Source: Nilaparvata lugens
Lineage: Eukaryota; Arthropoda; Insecta; Hemiptera; Delphacidae
Length of the DNA stretch: 64,000 nucleotides
Direction: 5' to 3'
Assembly: GCF_014356525.2 (NCBI RefSeq)
Contig: NC_052507.1
Coordinates: 47,502,685-47,566,684 of the forward strand
A program made the position numbers and the translations under genes. This document shows positions 34,417-49,608 of the stretch, piece by piece; within the stretch, counting starts at the first letter, position 1, and each line of letters opens with the position of its first letter. The notes beneath the pieces were generated by a model. It did not search any database. It worked only from the letters and a program-made list of their open reading frames with translations, and was not told the DNA's origin.

Positions 34417-37400
34417 CTTACTTACATAATATTAGAATCCCTGAAAACCAGGATATTGATGATCAACTAAAGTTTCGAGCTATATAGATCATTTATCCCA
34501 CTTCTAATACAGGATTGGTTACAACAAGATGGAAGATAGTTTATTGTACTACACATTCATGATAAATTGATTAATTCAACTAACTTACTTCTCCACTTGA
34601 GAGAAGAGAAGTCTTTGATAGCGATTCCAAGCAACATGAGAGTTAAAACTGATATTTATTCTACGCAAAAAAATAATTTTTCTACAATAGAACAACTCCT
34701 TATTTTAAATTATACTTTTTTACATGATTCCCATCCTACCTCATCTTGGAGCATACTATTCGATGGGGATGCTTTTCTTGAACAATATTATAATACTCAC
34801 CATTTCAATTATTAAAACCACCTCATTGACATTCACATTAATACTTTCTTACAGGAGGTGAGGATAGAAATGTTACAAACTGAAGAAAAGAATATTCTTA
34901 TCTTCAGGAAAGACTCCGTTATGTTTTCAATCTATCAGTCATCTCATACTTGACTATGAACTCAGGGTATTCCCATTTCATTGAGAGATCTTCATTCAGA
35001 CTTGTTATTTCAGACTTTTGCATCCCCGATATGAAGTAATATTTTTTCAAATATTTCAGTTTCAGGATTCTCACTTTGTAATGACAAGGATTTTTCTAAA
35101 CATTTAATGTTTCTCAAAAATCAATTTTTTTTTGCATGTGATTTCATCTGGTTTAGAACTTATAAAATTAGTTCCAATCTCCATCATCCCATCTCGAATC
35201 TCATTAAAAACTCTCTAATGTGAAAACCTCAGCTTTGCTCCCAAGCCATTCATCGCTGTGGAAGAACTCCAGTTTTTTGCCACCTGGGGGTCCAAGGGGT
35301 CTGAGAGAAGCGAAGGAATTTAATTATTCCTATTAGGAAAATTATGGGAGATGGAGAGGTTGAGCCTGCTTCGTCCGTCGGATGGTCGGATAAGCTGGTG
35401 AAACGAGCTCGTTTTTTCCAAGATAGAGGACGAGCACAGAGACACACACACGCACACACTAGAGAGAACAGTGGGGGACAAACAATTTAGGATAAAAATG
35501 ATGTGTAATTGGAGAGGAATTGATGAGAGTTGGAGAACGTGTGACGACAACTACGCCGACTATAAGACCTGATGTAGGTTTGGTCATGAGGCGGGGGGGA
35601 GGTTGATGAGAAAAGTGAAGGGGTATGTGGTTAGAGTGGGAGGGGGACGATCCCAGCACCTTGACGTAAGCCTAACAAATAGTCCAAGCATCGTCAAATC
35701 CTCGTCCCCCGTGATAAAGTACGTATTTGCGGCTATCTCAACCGGGGTAATTTCCCAGGAGATATTGCGCCACTGTCCGGCTGCAAATTCTTGATATTTT
35801 TTACCCCAGGACTACTTTTTGTGTGCTTTTTGCAGGCCATCCCTTACTCCCTCTTTCCCCCAACCACCCGCGCACTCCCCTACTCCATTCGAGTCGTCGT
35901 TTCTTTCACCCTCTGGCCAATCCAAGGCTACTGAGTTCTGGTGCTGGACCGTCTCTCTCACCCCAAGAGACACACAACCCTGCCAAGCCCAAGACGACCT
36001 GGACCATCGCTCTATGCAAAGCTCCTGCAAACTTATCCCCTCCCCTCATACCACTTCCACCCACACAACCTTAAACTTCCCACACCCCTCCTCCCCACCT
36101 ACCGACCCCAGCTCATCCACGCTATGTTGATTCGAGAAATTTGCATACAACCGCAGGGAATTCTGAAGTATCCCCCGTTTATTGCGAGGTTCTTAATTAA
36201 TGAATAAAACGGGCAAAGTCCTTATTTTCTGCGAGCACTCGAAAAAGGTATTTTAATGCCTTTAATGCCTCAGTCAGAATGTTTCAATTATTTGTCTTTT
36301 GCAATTATCGCGTATTCTCTAACATTATCCAATTAAACTGCATCCTTGTTCTAAAGTCGACTGCTTTTCCCTTCCTTATCTAATAAAACGCTATCTTGTT
36401 CCATTTTGAAAAGTGCTCCGCAGAAACGTGGTGAAGCTTTTAGACGGACTTGGAGTGGACGTCAACCCCCTTCCACTCTGAGGAAAATCTAACACATCAA
36501 CGATCTCTCCTCACTGGCATTACAAATCCGCATCAGTTTGGACTTGTATTGATTAGATCAGCAAAAACAATAGCTCATTAGAGAACTGCTGTTTTAATAG
36601 GAAATATATTCGTGCTCAATCACAAGATGAATAATACATTATTGTCAATACGTTTATATTATTGCCTCCACAATCTGTTTGCGTCTTTTTTAGAGCGACA
36701 TTTATTCACTTATACTATTCATGGTAGAAACAGAAATCATTATACAATGATCGGGGGAGAACAATAGGCTGAGTCCAGAACTGTCTCTCCCAAATTTAAG
36801 CCATAGAGGTTTGAAAAAATAGTTTTGTTTTTGCATTTGTGTTAATAACAGTCTGGTATCATTCGATATCACTATAATAGGCTAGAGAATTTTCATTTTT
36901 TGAACTCCATAGAAAACAATAGCTTATATAATATATGAAGTAGCCTACTTCTGTAGTTTAACACTATATCAGGTTGATGATGGCTATCCAGAATCGTGTG
37001 GATCCGATTTGGTTCAAGACGAGAAGAAAACTAGGTTAATTTATTGATTGATTGATTCACATTCACTTTCCAAAAAATCCTCTCCGAAAATGTAAAAGTT
37101 TGAATTGTGAAAATCCATTACTCTATTCGACTTTTAATTAGGTGTAAGCTATTCTGGGGGAAGAAAAGCTATTTTCTTTTGAGCTGATCTAGGGTTGTGA
37201 TGCAAGTTTTGAATAAGTAAAGCTGAACTGCTTACTATGAACTTGTAGCTTTCGAAGGCTCAACGTTTGAACAGATTCAATTCGAAAATATACATTTGTG
37301 ATGAAATTCCATTTATATGAAATTAGATTTGATGAACCATGAGGAAGATAAGCTATAAAAATCTTCATATTCATGTAACATGTTCTTCTTGGCAGGTCCA

Positions 37401-38610
37401 ATAATTTAAATATAATAGGTACTCAAAATATAAATTATATTGTTCTTCCTAGTTCACTAATAACTTATTCAATATATCTGTGCTTCTTGCATTGGAAGAG
37501 AACGCAAAACATTATATATAATACATTATTATAAAACATTGAATGTCATAGGAATTGCAGCTTTCAACCAGCAATATAGGATGAGATTCCTTAATTTCAA
37601 AAAAATAATTGTAGATATGATTGAGTCACAGGGTGAAAGGTCTAATCAGTTGTCAGTTCTCCACTTTGCCTTGCCATGATTAACCCAGGTTGTTATTGGG
37701 GATTATTGAACGACTGACCATCCTACCAAATTGTGGTCCACTCCAGATGAAATCCATTCATACCAGAGGAATGTGGTTTCGAGCAGCTTGGTCATTCCGT
37801 ATTTCACCGCAGTTCCGATTTTTCATCGGATGGAAACTTATCCATCAGAAATGAAACACGAGAAACGATCAGTATTCGTTTGAACTGTAGGATATGGTCT
37901 TTGAAAGTGTAATATTCAATTATAAGAACCTCCTTGATTGAAATGAATGGCATTTTTCTGGAATCTTCATTGTGTTCATTTCTGATCTCACGAAACTTCG
38001 AGCAGCAATATCCATAAAATTAACATTAAATGATGTTGAGTCGATTCCGTCTATTACATTTTTCGAAAGTTAAACAAATTTCGTCGAATAGCCCATATTA
38101 TGAATTTAATTGAAATGGACATAACCTACATAATATTTGAACGATTTGAGAAAAAAATAAAAAATAGAAGATGTTCTGGGCAATAGCCTCTCTTTTAATT
38201 TCTCGACTATTGTATAGTTTCTACTATCCAATAATTGAATAGATAAAATAAGAGTGTAGGATCTTTATTGTTACGTAGCTTCTTAGACGTTCTGTTATAA
38301 TACTATTGATTTGCTGGGGAATACTACTGCTCCAAGATGTTTCTTCCATCGTAATTGCATTATATAGGATCTATGGTTGGAATGACGTTATGCTTTCCAT
38401 TGTTGCGAGGTAAGCGATAACAACTGACTCTGATAATAACTCATTGCTGACAGATGTTGGGAGCTCACGTGAGCCGAGTGGTACGCCTCCGCAAAATGCT
38501 TTGAATGGATCATGAACACCTACTCATTGATCCATTCATGCTCGTCATTTATATTTGTATCCAACAATTTCGAAGAACTCTTGGAAACATTTTAGAGATT
38601 TTGATTTCTG
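34417..38610. other. No gene recognised
   Basis: Contains a GC-richer block at about 35220-36170 with CACACACGCACACA near 35443 and C-rich stretches. Short overlapping frames on both strands are composition effects. Nothing matches a known family. Confidence 0.35.
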
Positions 38611-39003
38611 TATCTCCATCATGATGAAGCTTTGTGAAATGTTTGGTAAAAATTGATGACTTCTACACAATATCAAATCCACTCCTCACCTTGACAATGA
38701 TCAGTTTAAACAAAATTAAAATAAACGTTTAAACGTAATGATATATCTCCATCACGATGAAGTTTTGTGAAATGTTTGGTAAAAATTGATGACTTCTACA
38801 CAATATCAAATCCACTCATCACCTTGACAATGTTCAGTTTAAACAAAATTAAAAGAAACGTTTAAACGTAATGATATATCTCCATCACGATGAAGTTTTG
38901 TGAAATGTTTGGTAAAAATTGATGACTTCTACACAATATCAAATCCACTCATCACCTTGACAATGTTCAGTTTGAACAAAATTAAAAGAAACGTTTAAAC
39001 TTA
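38611..39003 (+). repeat. 133-bp tandem repeat, three copies
   Basis: Units start at 38611, 38744 and 38877 with TATCTCCATCAYGATGAAGY. The last two copies are almost identical and the first differs at several positions. The 133-bp spacing is exact. Non-coding. Confidence 0.92.
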
Positions 39004-39070
39004 TTCAAACTCATTTGCTAAGAATATATTATTGTAAAACCAAAGTGACTATTGAAGAATATTCCAACAT

Positions 39071-39080
39071 TATATATATA

Positions 39081-39119
<39 letters not shown>
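39071..39119. repeat. (TA)n microsatellite
   Basis: About 49 bp of TA units with one interruption (ATTAT). Confidence 0.95.
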
Positions 39120-39124
<5 letters not shown>

Positions 39125-41434
39125 GAATCTTTTGAATAAATCTTATGAAAGGAGAGAATCAGCTAGGAAAATTGTAATTACCCTTAAGTTATAGAATGAA
39201 AGATCTTCCAAACGAATAGTTAGCACCCGAGCGATAAGGCTTCCTTATCAACAACTGAGTATAAGGTAAGAGTACCGTTCTGTACTACACATTTTTTCCA
39301 GAGAATTATTTAATAAAATTATAATTATTTTGCAAATTAAGTTCGAATCACTTATGAATTACTCATCGAACTTTTGGAGGTTACACTTTTGTCTACTATT
39401 GATCAGATGTTTTGTAGCAGCTCAGACACAGCTGACTGACTCAATACACTATAAATGTCATACCAAGTTTTCATGCAAGCTATAATATTATTTCTAAAAT
39501 TAAGAACTATTGATAGAGGACCAAGAATTCCAAATAAAAAAATAAAATGTATGTATTATTGTTAAATCTATTTATTATTCACGAAATTGCATTATAATGT
39601 CGAATGTTTATAACTAACTAGGTCTTACCATGAATATTGTATTACTGATAAGAGCAGCAAAAATTAATTACAACAGTTTCGAATATAATAAGAATTGAGC
39701 AGAAATATTAAATTATAAATTATTGATTCAACTGAGCCACATGGTGAATAAATCTCTTTGGCAAGTCTAAGACAATCATATGTCATAGAAATAGCACCAA
39801 AAGGGATGATCGTTTGAAAGCATCATATGTTAATCTGTTATCAGACAACAAACCTGCCTTATCATAATATATGCTAGTGCATGTACACTGTATAGAGGAA
39901 CTATGTCTAGAGAATTAAGCAATTCAAAAAGTTATACAAATTAAGTTATTATTGTAATTAAAGGAATTATATTTTACTGCTTGCCACTGACGTCATGCCT
40001 AAGTCATAATCATTCTACCAATGGCAAATTTTCATGCAAATTAATTACACAGAGATTCTCAAAGAAAAGGTTCTAGCCCAAGGCTTAGAAGAAGACACTT
40101 CACTTCCCTTTTAAAATCCTCACCGCTAAGACCTTGTTGAAAGTTACCAAAGACCCATCAGTGAAAATTTGTTCGATTTTTGTATATTTTATTTGTGAGC
40201 CAATATTTTTGGCTATTTTATTTGTTATTTGTAAATTTATTTCATCAATCGATAATTCTAGAAATTCAAGTTTAATTATTCCCTAATTTAATTGGTGAAG
40301 GAGATATTTAATAAAAATTCCACACGTGCTGAGACCGAAGCCTGGACCGGCCACCGATCAAACAAATTTGATCTAAAGGAACCACGACCACCAAGAGGAT
40401 TCACGTGAGTTTTAAAGTTTGGGGCCCCAATCTTCACTTCAAAAGAAATTACAGTGCAGAAGATATAAAAATTTTTTCTTCGTTTAATTAATGGCCACGC
40501 CGACAATCGCTTATAATTATTAAGATCCTAGATTTTATCTGATATAGAATTTATAAGAACTTGTAGTTGATTAACTATCCTCCACTACCAGAACCACGAC
40601 CCCGAGCAACTTTAAAAATCTTTTATAATTTGTTTTCACTATTTTTCAAAAAACTGTTGAATTTATCAATCATAAAATTCTGTTGAATCATGCATGGTAT
40701 CATGCGAGCACAAGCAAACTTCTGATCATTTTGTTAATTTTAAACTATTTTCAATCTGTAATTCAAGCTTGATATCTGCACTGTCAAACCATATATTTTA
40801 TCATATTATATTTCAATTTTGTCAATTCGTCTTCTGAGTTCGATTATTTCTTAAGCCTGTCAATTATTGTGTCTGACACGTTCTATATTATCAAGAACCG
40901 ATCAAGTACGATCATTGAAATGATTGAATCAACCTGGATATTGGAAAAGATCTAAGTGGATGTAGTGTGTGGGGTCAGATCGAGATTATCTATTCTCTGT
41001 CCTTACCTGCTCATATATCAGCTTTTATCTGTTACCAACTTCGACTTAGGAGCGAATTCGTCAACTGTACAGCAGATGCAGCTGGAGATCATATAATTTC
41101 CTACAATAGAGCATAAGACCCGACAAGACTCTGTTCTCAAAATATATTCCGAACGATATCTGGTCCTAGTACCCTATCTTAATCCTTCGGAACTTATTAA
41201 AGACGCAGTCCCGTAAATTATCTACATCGGGATTTTTGCTCGACCTGTATGATTTTGTATGCTGTTCCATCACAGGTAATAGTTTTAAGATATCCGTATT
41301 CAGTGTTTAGCAACCGCTACACTACTTTAAAAATGTTCATCACTATACAATCTGTCATAAGAAGAATCAAGGGTGAGCGAGTTTTTATGCCTCCCGCGAC
41401 TCAGACGATTGTATCGAATCTTGTAGTGACTCAA
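39120..41434. other. No gene recognised
   Basis: Mostly AT-rich. A stretch at about 40300-40620 contains CCACGACC twice (40381 and 40593, with AGGAACCACG and CAGAACCACG contexts), which hints at an unclassified repeat. No coding motif. Confidence 0.3.
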
Positions 41435-41717
41435 TCAGTCTGGTGTACACTTAGCGTCCACGCACGCATTTTCAAATTTCTAACCTCAATACTGGTAACT
41501 CAGTGCAAGATTCGTTATACGTGGAGCTATATATATATTTGCAGCACAACACAATTTTCCGACGCAAAGTGAGGTATTAAATTGGTAGGTGAGGTATTAA
41601 AGTGAGGCTGCAAATATATATATAGCTCCACGTATAACGAATCTTGCACTGAGTTACCAGTATTGAGGTTAGAAATTTGAAAATGCGTGCGTGGACGCTA
41701 AGTGTACACCAGACTGA
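41435..41717. repeat. Perfect 111-bp inverted repeat with 61-nt loop
   Basis: Arms 41435-41545 and 41607-41717 are reverse complements with no mismatch found by eye and a constant coordinate sum (83152). The left arm starts TCAGTCTGGTGTACAC and ends TTTGCAGC. The loop contains GTGAGGTATTAAA twice. Transcribed, it would form a long double-stranded RNA. It could be a fold-back element, a hairpin-RNA source, a recent palindromic duplication or an assembly artefact. Confidence 0.93.
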
Positions 41718-43849
41718 GAATATATATATTCCTATATATATTCCTAATTCTCTATATTGTTTCATCAATTTTAATGAAAGTCAATCCAAATTCTATTACA
41801 AATGGAATCCAAATGGCAAATCCACTTGATTGTAATCCAGTCGTGCAATAAAAGGAGTTATTCATCGATTATAAAGACGTTCAACTCAGTTTAAGGCATA
41901 ATAGCTTTAACAATAACGAGAAGCGAATCAACGCACAATTAATTCGTATTCTATTGGCAAGGAGGAAGTTTTCCAGGTACTATCTTCTCCATTGAGCAAT
42001 TGATTATTGAATCACCACATCTCTCATATAAATGAATTATCTCGGAAGATTTCCATATCATAATTTCTATTAGTGTCTTAATTTTTTATGTGAAATCATA
42101 CCTCCATTCTCAGTTTTAGAAAGCATTTATTTGATCATCATACATGTAAGACTATTATGAAATCATATTTATATACAAGAGATGAATCAACTCTGGTGTG
42201 CGGTTGTTTGAACCTGACGCTGTTCCACCTCATCTCACGTTTCTTGTTATTTTTCAAAGTTTCCTGGGATATTTGAGAAGGAATTGTTAGCTTCTATCTG
42301 GCCGTGTATTTCTCTCGTCCGGGGTCTGGCCAGAATCTTTGTGAGCCGTGAGAAGAGAAAAAGGGAGAGATGAGAAGAGAGAGAGAGAGAGAGAAAAAAG
42401 AAGAGAGGATAAAGAAGAAGAGGAGAGTGTAGAGGTTTCGAGATGAAATTGGAGTGTAGATCCAAGTTGAGAAGTAAAAGAGGGTCCAGCAGCCAAGTGG
42501 AGTTTGGTTTTTCCACTGCCATTGCGAAAACGTGAGGGTGCTCCCGAGATCAGGGTGTAGAGGGGTAGCCCATCTCATTTGGCCCCCTCTTGCTCTGCTC
42601 CCATCTTCAGGCTCCCCTCATTATTCTTCATGTGAGTACCTCACTTCTTCTTCGCTCGTTCGTTCGCCCCTTTTCTCTTTTGGTGTATAAGTACAGTCGC
42701 TGCCAAAATTCAACCACCCGCGCTCCAGGGTTTGGCCCGACTCACGTTCCTAAGCTACAACACAGCGATGCTGCGTTACGAAATTAATCACTCGAAAAGT
42801 CAACGTAAAACAATCAACCTGGTCAATCATACTCTTCGATAACCGTGCGTTAATGGAACGACAATTGCCTTCCATAATCCACATGTTGAATCCAATCGAT
42901 TATTCCATTAGAAAGCGATAAACTGTAATAACTGAATGACTCTTAACGGATTTCCTTTCAATTTGTATTCGATCTCTTTATATACTCTATACTGAGCAGT
43001 TGTGATTCATCAATTATCACTTGTATTATTACTGATGCATGCATCTCCTTCTTCTGGAACTATTTTGCTTTGAGCATCTATCCAAATTAATTGATCAGAT
43101 CCACCCAACAAGGAGATGGTTCACTTTTGATCCAAACTGAAATAAACTGATTCCGATCAAAATTCTCCCTTTGAATGATTTAAAGTAGTGGAAAAATTAC
43201 CATTATTTATTTGATTCAGCTCAATCATTTTTTTTCTACTTTCTCTATCAGGGATGGATAAATACCTCGAATGCGTTTTATTTACAAGTTCCGCATCGTA
43301 TTGGTATACGCACTCCAATTGAAAAAAAATTATGCATTGTCCGATCCGTCCGATGCGTGCCGTCCGTCCAGTCCGATGACGATCTGTGTGACCTACCTTT
43401 ATGCAATCTTTCTCGTCGTGGGGTTATTTTGTTGCTGATGTTGAGGATGACTCAAAGTCCTGAAAAAGAGAGAAAAAAATACAATTAATGATATCGTGTT
43501 CGTACAACGTTGATTACTATAGCTTGTGTAAAATAAGTTGAGACTTGGCCCTCCATCTCAAGAAATTACAGGGTTGCCAAATGGTGTAAAATTGCAACTT
43601 TCTCAAATTTCCAATTCACCGTCAGAATTGGAAGTAGAATATCATTCCCGATATCCTAGTAGTGCTAGATAAGTTTAAGGATAGAAAGAAGGATCAAAAG
43701 AAAATTCTACTTTTATGATGAAATTGGAAACATCCCAATAATTTGTTCTTCTTTTGAATATCACTTCTCTCAGAATCATGGGGCGTCGTAATGCGTAATG
43801 ATTTCTCATCAAATTAACGGCGAGAATGTGTCCTTTCTATTGTTGTCTG
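41718..43849. other. No gene recognised; purine-rich tract
   Basis: Holds a GA-rich tract (about 42354-42432) within a GC-richer block at 42230-42790, and a run of CCGATCCGTCCGATGCG-like sequence near 43341-43377. One candidate exon on the minus strand is listed separately. Confidence 0.35.
43397..43459 (-). other. Candidate 63-nt exon (low confidence)
   Basis: On the minus strand, a pyrimidine tract plus CTCTTTTTCAG precedes GACTTTGAG, and the segment ends ATAAAG/GTAGGT. Both splice sites fit the consensus well. All three frames contain a stop; the longest open run reads TLSHPQHQQQNNPTTRKIA before its stop. If real, it would be an untranslated or stop-containing exon. No neighbouring exon was found. 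Confidence 0.25.
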
Positions 43850-44132
43850 GATAATTTTGGCATGTATATTCTTCTTCTCCCAATCTGTTAATTATAATAG
43901 AAATGTCCATATCATATGTTGCTATAGAACTATAATCTAGAGAGAGTACCTCTTCGAAACAGTTTCTAACAGGCAAATAAATTAATAATTTTTTCAGGTT
44001 GGCATCAAGTTGAGATGACTTCATTAGGTTGGCACCAAGTTGAAGAGCTAAACAAGATGCATCTATCGAGAATAAATTGATTGAGCACTGCTCCTTCAAT
44101 CAGAGCTATTCCTGGGAGTATAGATAATTTTT

Positions 44133-45006
<874 letters not shown>

Positions 45007-45545
45007 TTTTTATTTTTCATAAGACGAACTTTTATGACGGGGGCTGCTTCAATTATTGATCCTATTCTACCAAGACTAATTTTGTTAGTATATCCGACAG
45101 ATCACGAAAACTGCTTCAACAATTTCGATGAAATTTTTATAATTCAGTATGATATATGGAGGGCATTTTTAAAACTTCAGAAGTGTCCGTTGTGGACGCT
45201 GTTTGCAAAGAATGAGGAAATTCGGCCAAAATTTAACTTGGGCGAAAGAAAGGGGTTATTTATTGAAACGGCCAAATAGCTGTTGTTGCTTTTCCCAATG
45301 TAAAAATATCTTCCATAGAAGTAAGGCGCTTTTTTCATGAATCAATTATTCTCAAACATTGATTGTTGAACATTGAGATTCTCAAACATTGAGAAAATAG
45401 AAGGTAGCTTTCGAAAAAAATATGCATAACAGTTCCTTGACTGTCAGTATTTCTCATGAATAGCATCAATGCTCCCCATTCAAACAATGCTGACACATTG
45501 ATGTGAATGTAGCTATAATTTGGTTACTCTAGATCAGATGAAGAT

Positions 45546-46064
<519 letters not shown>

Positions 46065-46439
46065 TATTAAAATAAAGCTTGAAATAGTTATTTGTGCAAC
46101 AAGTGCGCAAATTGTCACATTGCTGCACCGAAAGAAACGTTTACGCATGAGCCGTAGGCAAGTGCGGAATGATGGTTTCCTGAGTGCAGCAAAGGAGCTT
46201 TGCGCACGTATTCACATTAAATTTTTCCTACAGTTACCATTGAATGTAAGAAATAGGTAATTGAAGGTAGAAATGTCTCATCATTCATCAACTTTTTTGA
46301 GTGTTAAATTGTGGCTCTTGAATTGCTGATAATGAAGTATTGCAATCATTACACACAGAAATGTTCAGAAGTTAATGGAAATGACAATAGACGTGATATT
46401 CCTGAGTTATCCAGCAGTCAATTATTTTTATCTCATCTA
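46065..46439. other. No gene recognised
   Basis: Includes a segment near 46160-46240 with AAGTGCGGAA, CTTTGCGCACG and TTTTTCCTACAGTTACC. Related motifs recur, partly inverted, at about 48134-48235. Confidence 0.3.
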
Positions 46440-47275
46440 CAAAAAATCATAGAATCTATTCTAAAATAATAAATGGTAGAGTGAAAATTATTGCAGAAGC
46501 CATTTTAAATGAAGAGTAAAGTGGCTTCAGAAAAGGACGTTCTTGCTCAGACAACATTTTTTCAGTGAAAAGAATAATAGAGAAGAGATGAGAGTTCAAT
46601 CTTGAAACGCACATGGCTTTCATCAATTTTGAAAAAGCGTTTGACAGAGTGAATCGATGTCGTTTGTGGGACATTCTTAAAGAGAGAGGATACCCTCTAC
46701 ACCTGGTGAATGTGATTAAATCGCTCTACAATAAAACGCAAATAGTAATCAATACAGGTAAGGATCGACTAGACGAAATGATTATAAATCAAGGAGTTAG
46801 ACAAGGGTGCAGCTTATCACCCACTTTATTTAATATTTATGTGGACCACATTTTTAGAAAATGGAAATGTAGAGTAGCTATAGGAATTAAACTAACAAAT
46901 GACGAGTACCTGAATGCATTATTGTTTGCTGATGACTTGTGGATTATTCAAGACAGTGAAAATGATCTCCAAAAATCAGTTTATGTTCTTAACGAAATTT
47001 GTAAAGAGTACAATTTTAAAATATCAATAGACAAGACAAAAATTATGGCTTTCACAGGTAAACATCCAACCCGTTCCTCTACAGATATTGAACTATAAAC
47101 CGGCAGGGAAAAGATCTATTGGTAGGCCACGGAAGAGATGGCAATAAATACACTACTTGTATATATTATAGCGTAATTTTGTAATTGAAATATAGATATT
47201 AATAAGCTGTTTGTAAGTCGGAACAGGCATTAACCTAATCCTTGTACTTAAGATGATGATGATGATGATGATGCT
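46440..47275 (+). pseudogene. LINE reverse transcriptase fragment with (GAT)n tail
   Basis: Translation from about 46440 gives KIINGRVKIIAEAILNE, a stop, then SGFRKGRSCSDNIFSV. After another stop, the open frame 46613-47098 encodes FINFEKAFDRVNR, NQGVRQGCSLSPTLFNIYVD near residue 58 and LLFADDLW near 104, ending KISIDKTKIMAFTGKH. A deletion then joins this to GKRSIGRPRKRWQ, the end motif common in RTE/L1-like insect LINEs. The 3' end is an ATGATGATG tail at about 47252-47272. Stops and the internal deletion make it dead. Confidence 0.75.
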
Positions 47276-49608
47276 AGAAAATAATTCCTCTCTACATAGG
47301 TATGACATAATATAGTTTCACTCATTTTGCTCTAGATCTAGTATTTACAGGGTTACCTTTACCTTCACCTTTTTCGGAGAGTAAAAGTGGAATTCAAAAA
47401 TTCTTCTTTCTTGTATGTTCATTGTTTTTCTTCAATTATTAGTCAATTTTATGAGCTATAGCTGCTGCCTACTATGTCCCACTTCCACAATCACATTCAA
47501 CACTATCCACATCTATTTTTTACACAAATTACCACGAAAATCAATCAAGAAACAACAAATTTGCATTTTAAATACACGCCAATGGCTGATTTGAATGATG
47601 GAAGTATGAAGAGCCGACAGGCGCGCGACCCAGCAGAAGAAATCGTAACTTCGTTCGTTCCATCTTTCCAACTATCTAAAAACAGGTTCCAGAAATTTAG
47701 ATTCACAAACGGTCTCAAATTACGAAAAAATGCTCAAAGTAGCCTAAAAATAACATAGACACCAGAGAATTTTGATTGTAGTTTTTTTATTCACATGGAT
47801 ATCAATGAACGGTAATTATTTAACCTCAAAATTCAAATTTCATAATGTGTATTTGCTAGACATTTCTCATTGCTTGCAGTTGCAATAATAATTATCATTA
47901 GAAGAGAAACATTATTTATCATTAAATTATGAGAAGTAGTTATTTAATTATGATTCACATGAACATGATTCTTATTTTGGATTTCTAGAATGAGATTTTA
48001 TCATGAATGTAGCCATTGAAATGATTCTTATCCAAACACAGTCATTCTAACCAACTTAATTTTGGTTTTCGCGGACCAGTCATCCATATAACCCACTAAC
48101 TATTTTGTGTTGTCATGTTGCAAATCTGGAGTACGCAAAGTAATCACTTTGCGCACTAGTGCGGAAAAGTGATTCTTTGCGTTCTGTAATCAGTGCAGGA
48201 ATGGTCAATTTTGAAGGTAACTGTAGGAAAAAAATCTTAACGAGTGTTAATAATGAACATTGGAAAAAGTATATTCTGCTTATAACACATATCGGAAAAT
48301 ACATTTCAGTGGCAAAAATATTTTCATTGAAATAAGGTTTTCTATTGAATGTAGTTTCAGATTCATATTAATACCTTGAAACGTTATCCAAAGGGTGTTT
48401 GTTACTCCTGGAAAGATGAATTTCACCTCCTTCTGCCTGAAGATTTTGATGATTTTGTGAAATTTAATATTTTTCCCCGTATCCTCCAATAAGACACAAT
48501 TGATTGAGTGGATAGTCAGGAATTTGAAAAAAAATCCTCCTGTTGTTGAATATTTCGAAGTCCTGCCAGCAACCTAGGACGTATTTTATTCAGACATAAT
48601 TATCTCGAAACTTCTGAAAATTTTCAAGGAGATTTGGTCACTGATTCGCACACTATACTAACGGTCTTAGTCAATTCACACATAACCGGACGTTCTAGTT
48701 ACACGTACAATAGAGAGCTATTCAAGATTCAAAAACTTCGAAAACCACATTTTTTCTTTTCATAAGCCACAACTTTATGAATTCTGTAGTAGTTACTAAC
48801 CGATTTTTAATTAAATAATATTTCTGAATAGATTCCTATAGGAATTTTCTCAAAGTTGAATTAAAAGTAAATTATCAAGCTAGTGTTGGATTTGATCAAT
48901 GAACTGATTCAAAAATAAGGTGCTCAAAGGTTCAAGCTCTTGAAATCAATCACTATACATTTTTAATATTTTTTTCATAATTCATTATTTTGAAATTCAA
49001 TGTAGAAATAGAGGGAATTTTGTTATTAAATATGCAGAGAAAACTTATAAAATTGTTTTATTCTCTGATTTAAGTTACTGATAATAATGTTTGGATGTTA
49101 TATTATGAATTGTCATGTTTATTATGAATTTGTTGAAAAACTTTCGAGAACAATAACAAAATTATTTTTGCATAATTCGAAATATTCTCTCTAGCACTTG
49201 AAAATATTATGAATATTCAATCAATAGAAGGTAAGATTCATAATAGAAAATTAATTCGAATTTGAATTTGATGATTGTCATTCCTTTCTGTTTACAGATT
49301 CAAGTGATCTTTCTGAATAATGCAACTTCAACAATACGTAGCGACAGATAGGTGGTAGACATAACAGCAGTGGAATATTGGGGAGGGTGAGTCAACCACA
49401 AAGTAATGCCAGGTAGAACATGCTTCGAGGTGATATAGTTGATGACACACAACCCCTGGCGTGGGAGAGGTCACGCTTCAGGTGGGAGGATTACCTTGGT
49501 CAGGAACAGGATGAGTCACTTCTATCTAGTTACTTCGAAGAACAGGTTGCTGCCTGAGAGTAAAGAATGTATACTATACATTCTGGTTTACACTTGTATT
49601 CTCTGCAG
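47276..49608. other. No gene recognised; one imperfect palindrome
   Basis: AT-rich. An imperfect palindrome at 48134-48181 (CGCAAAGTAATCACTTT ... AAAGTGATTCTTTGCG) is centred on ACTAGT. An open frame of 94 codons at 47474-47758 shows no family motif and is probably chance. Confidence 0.4.
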
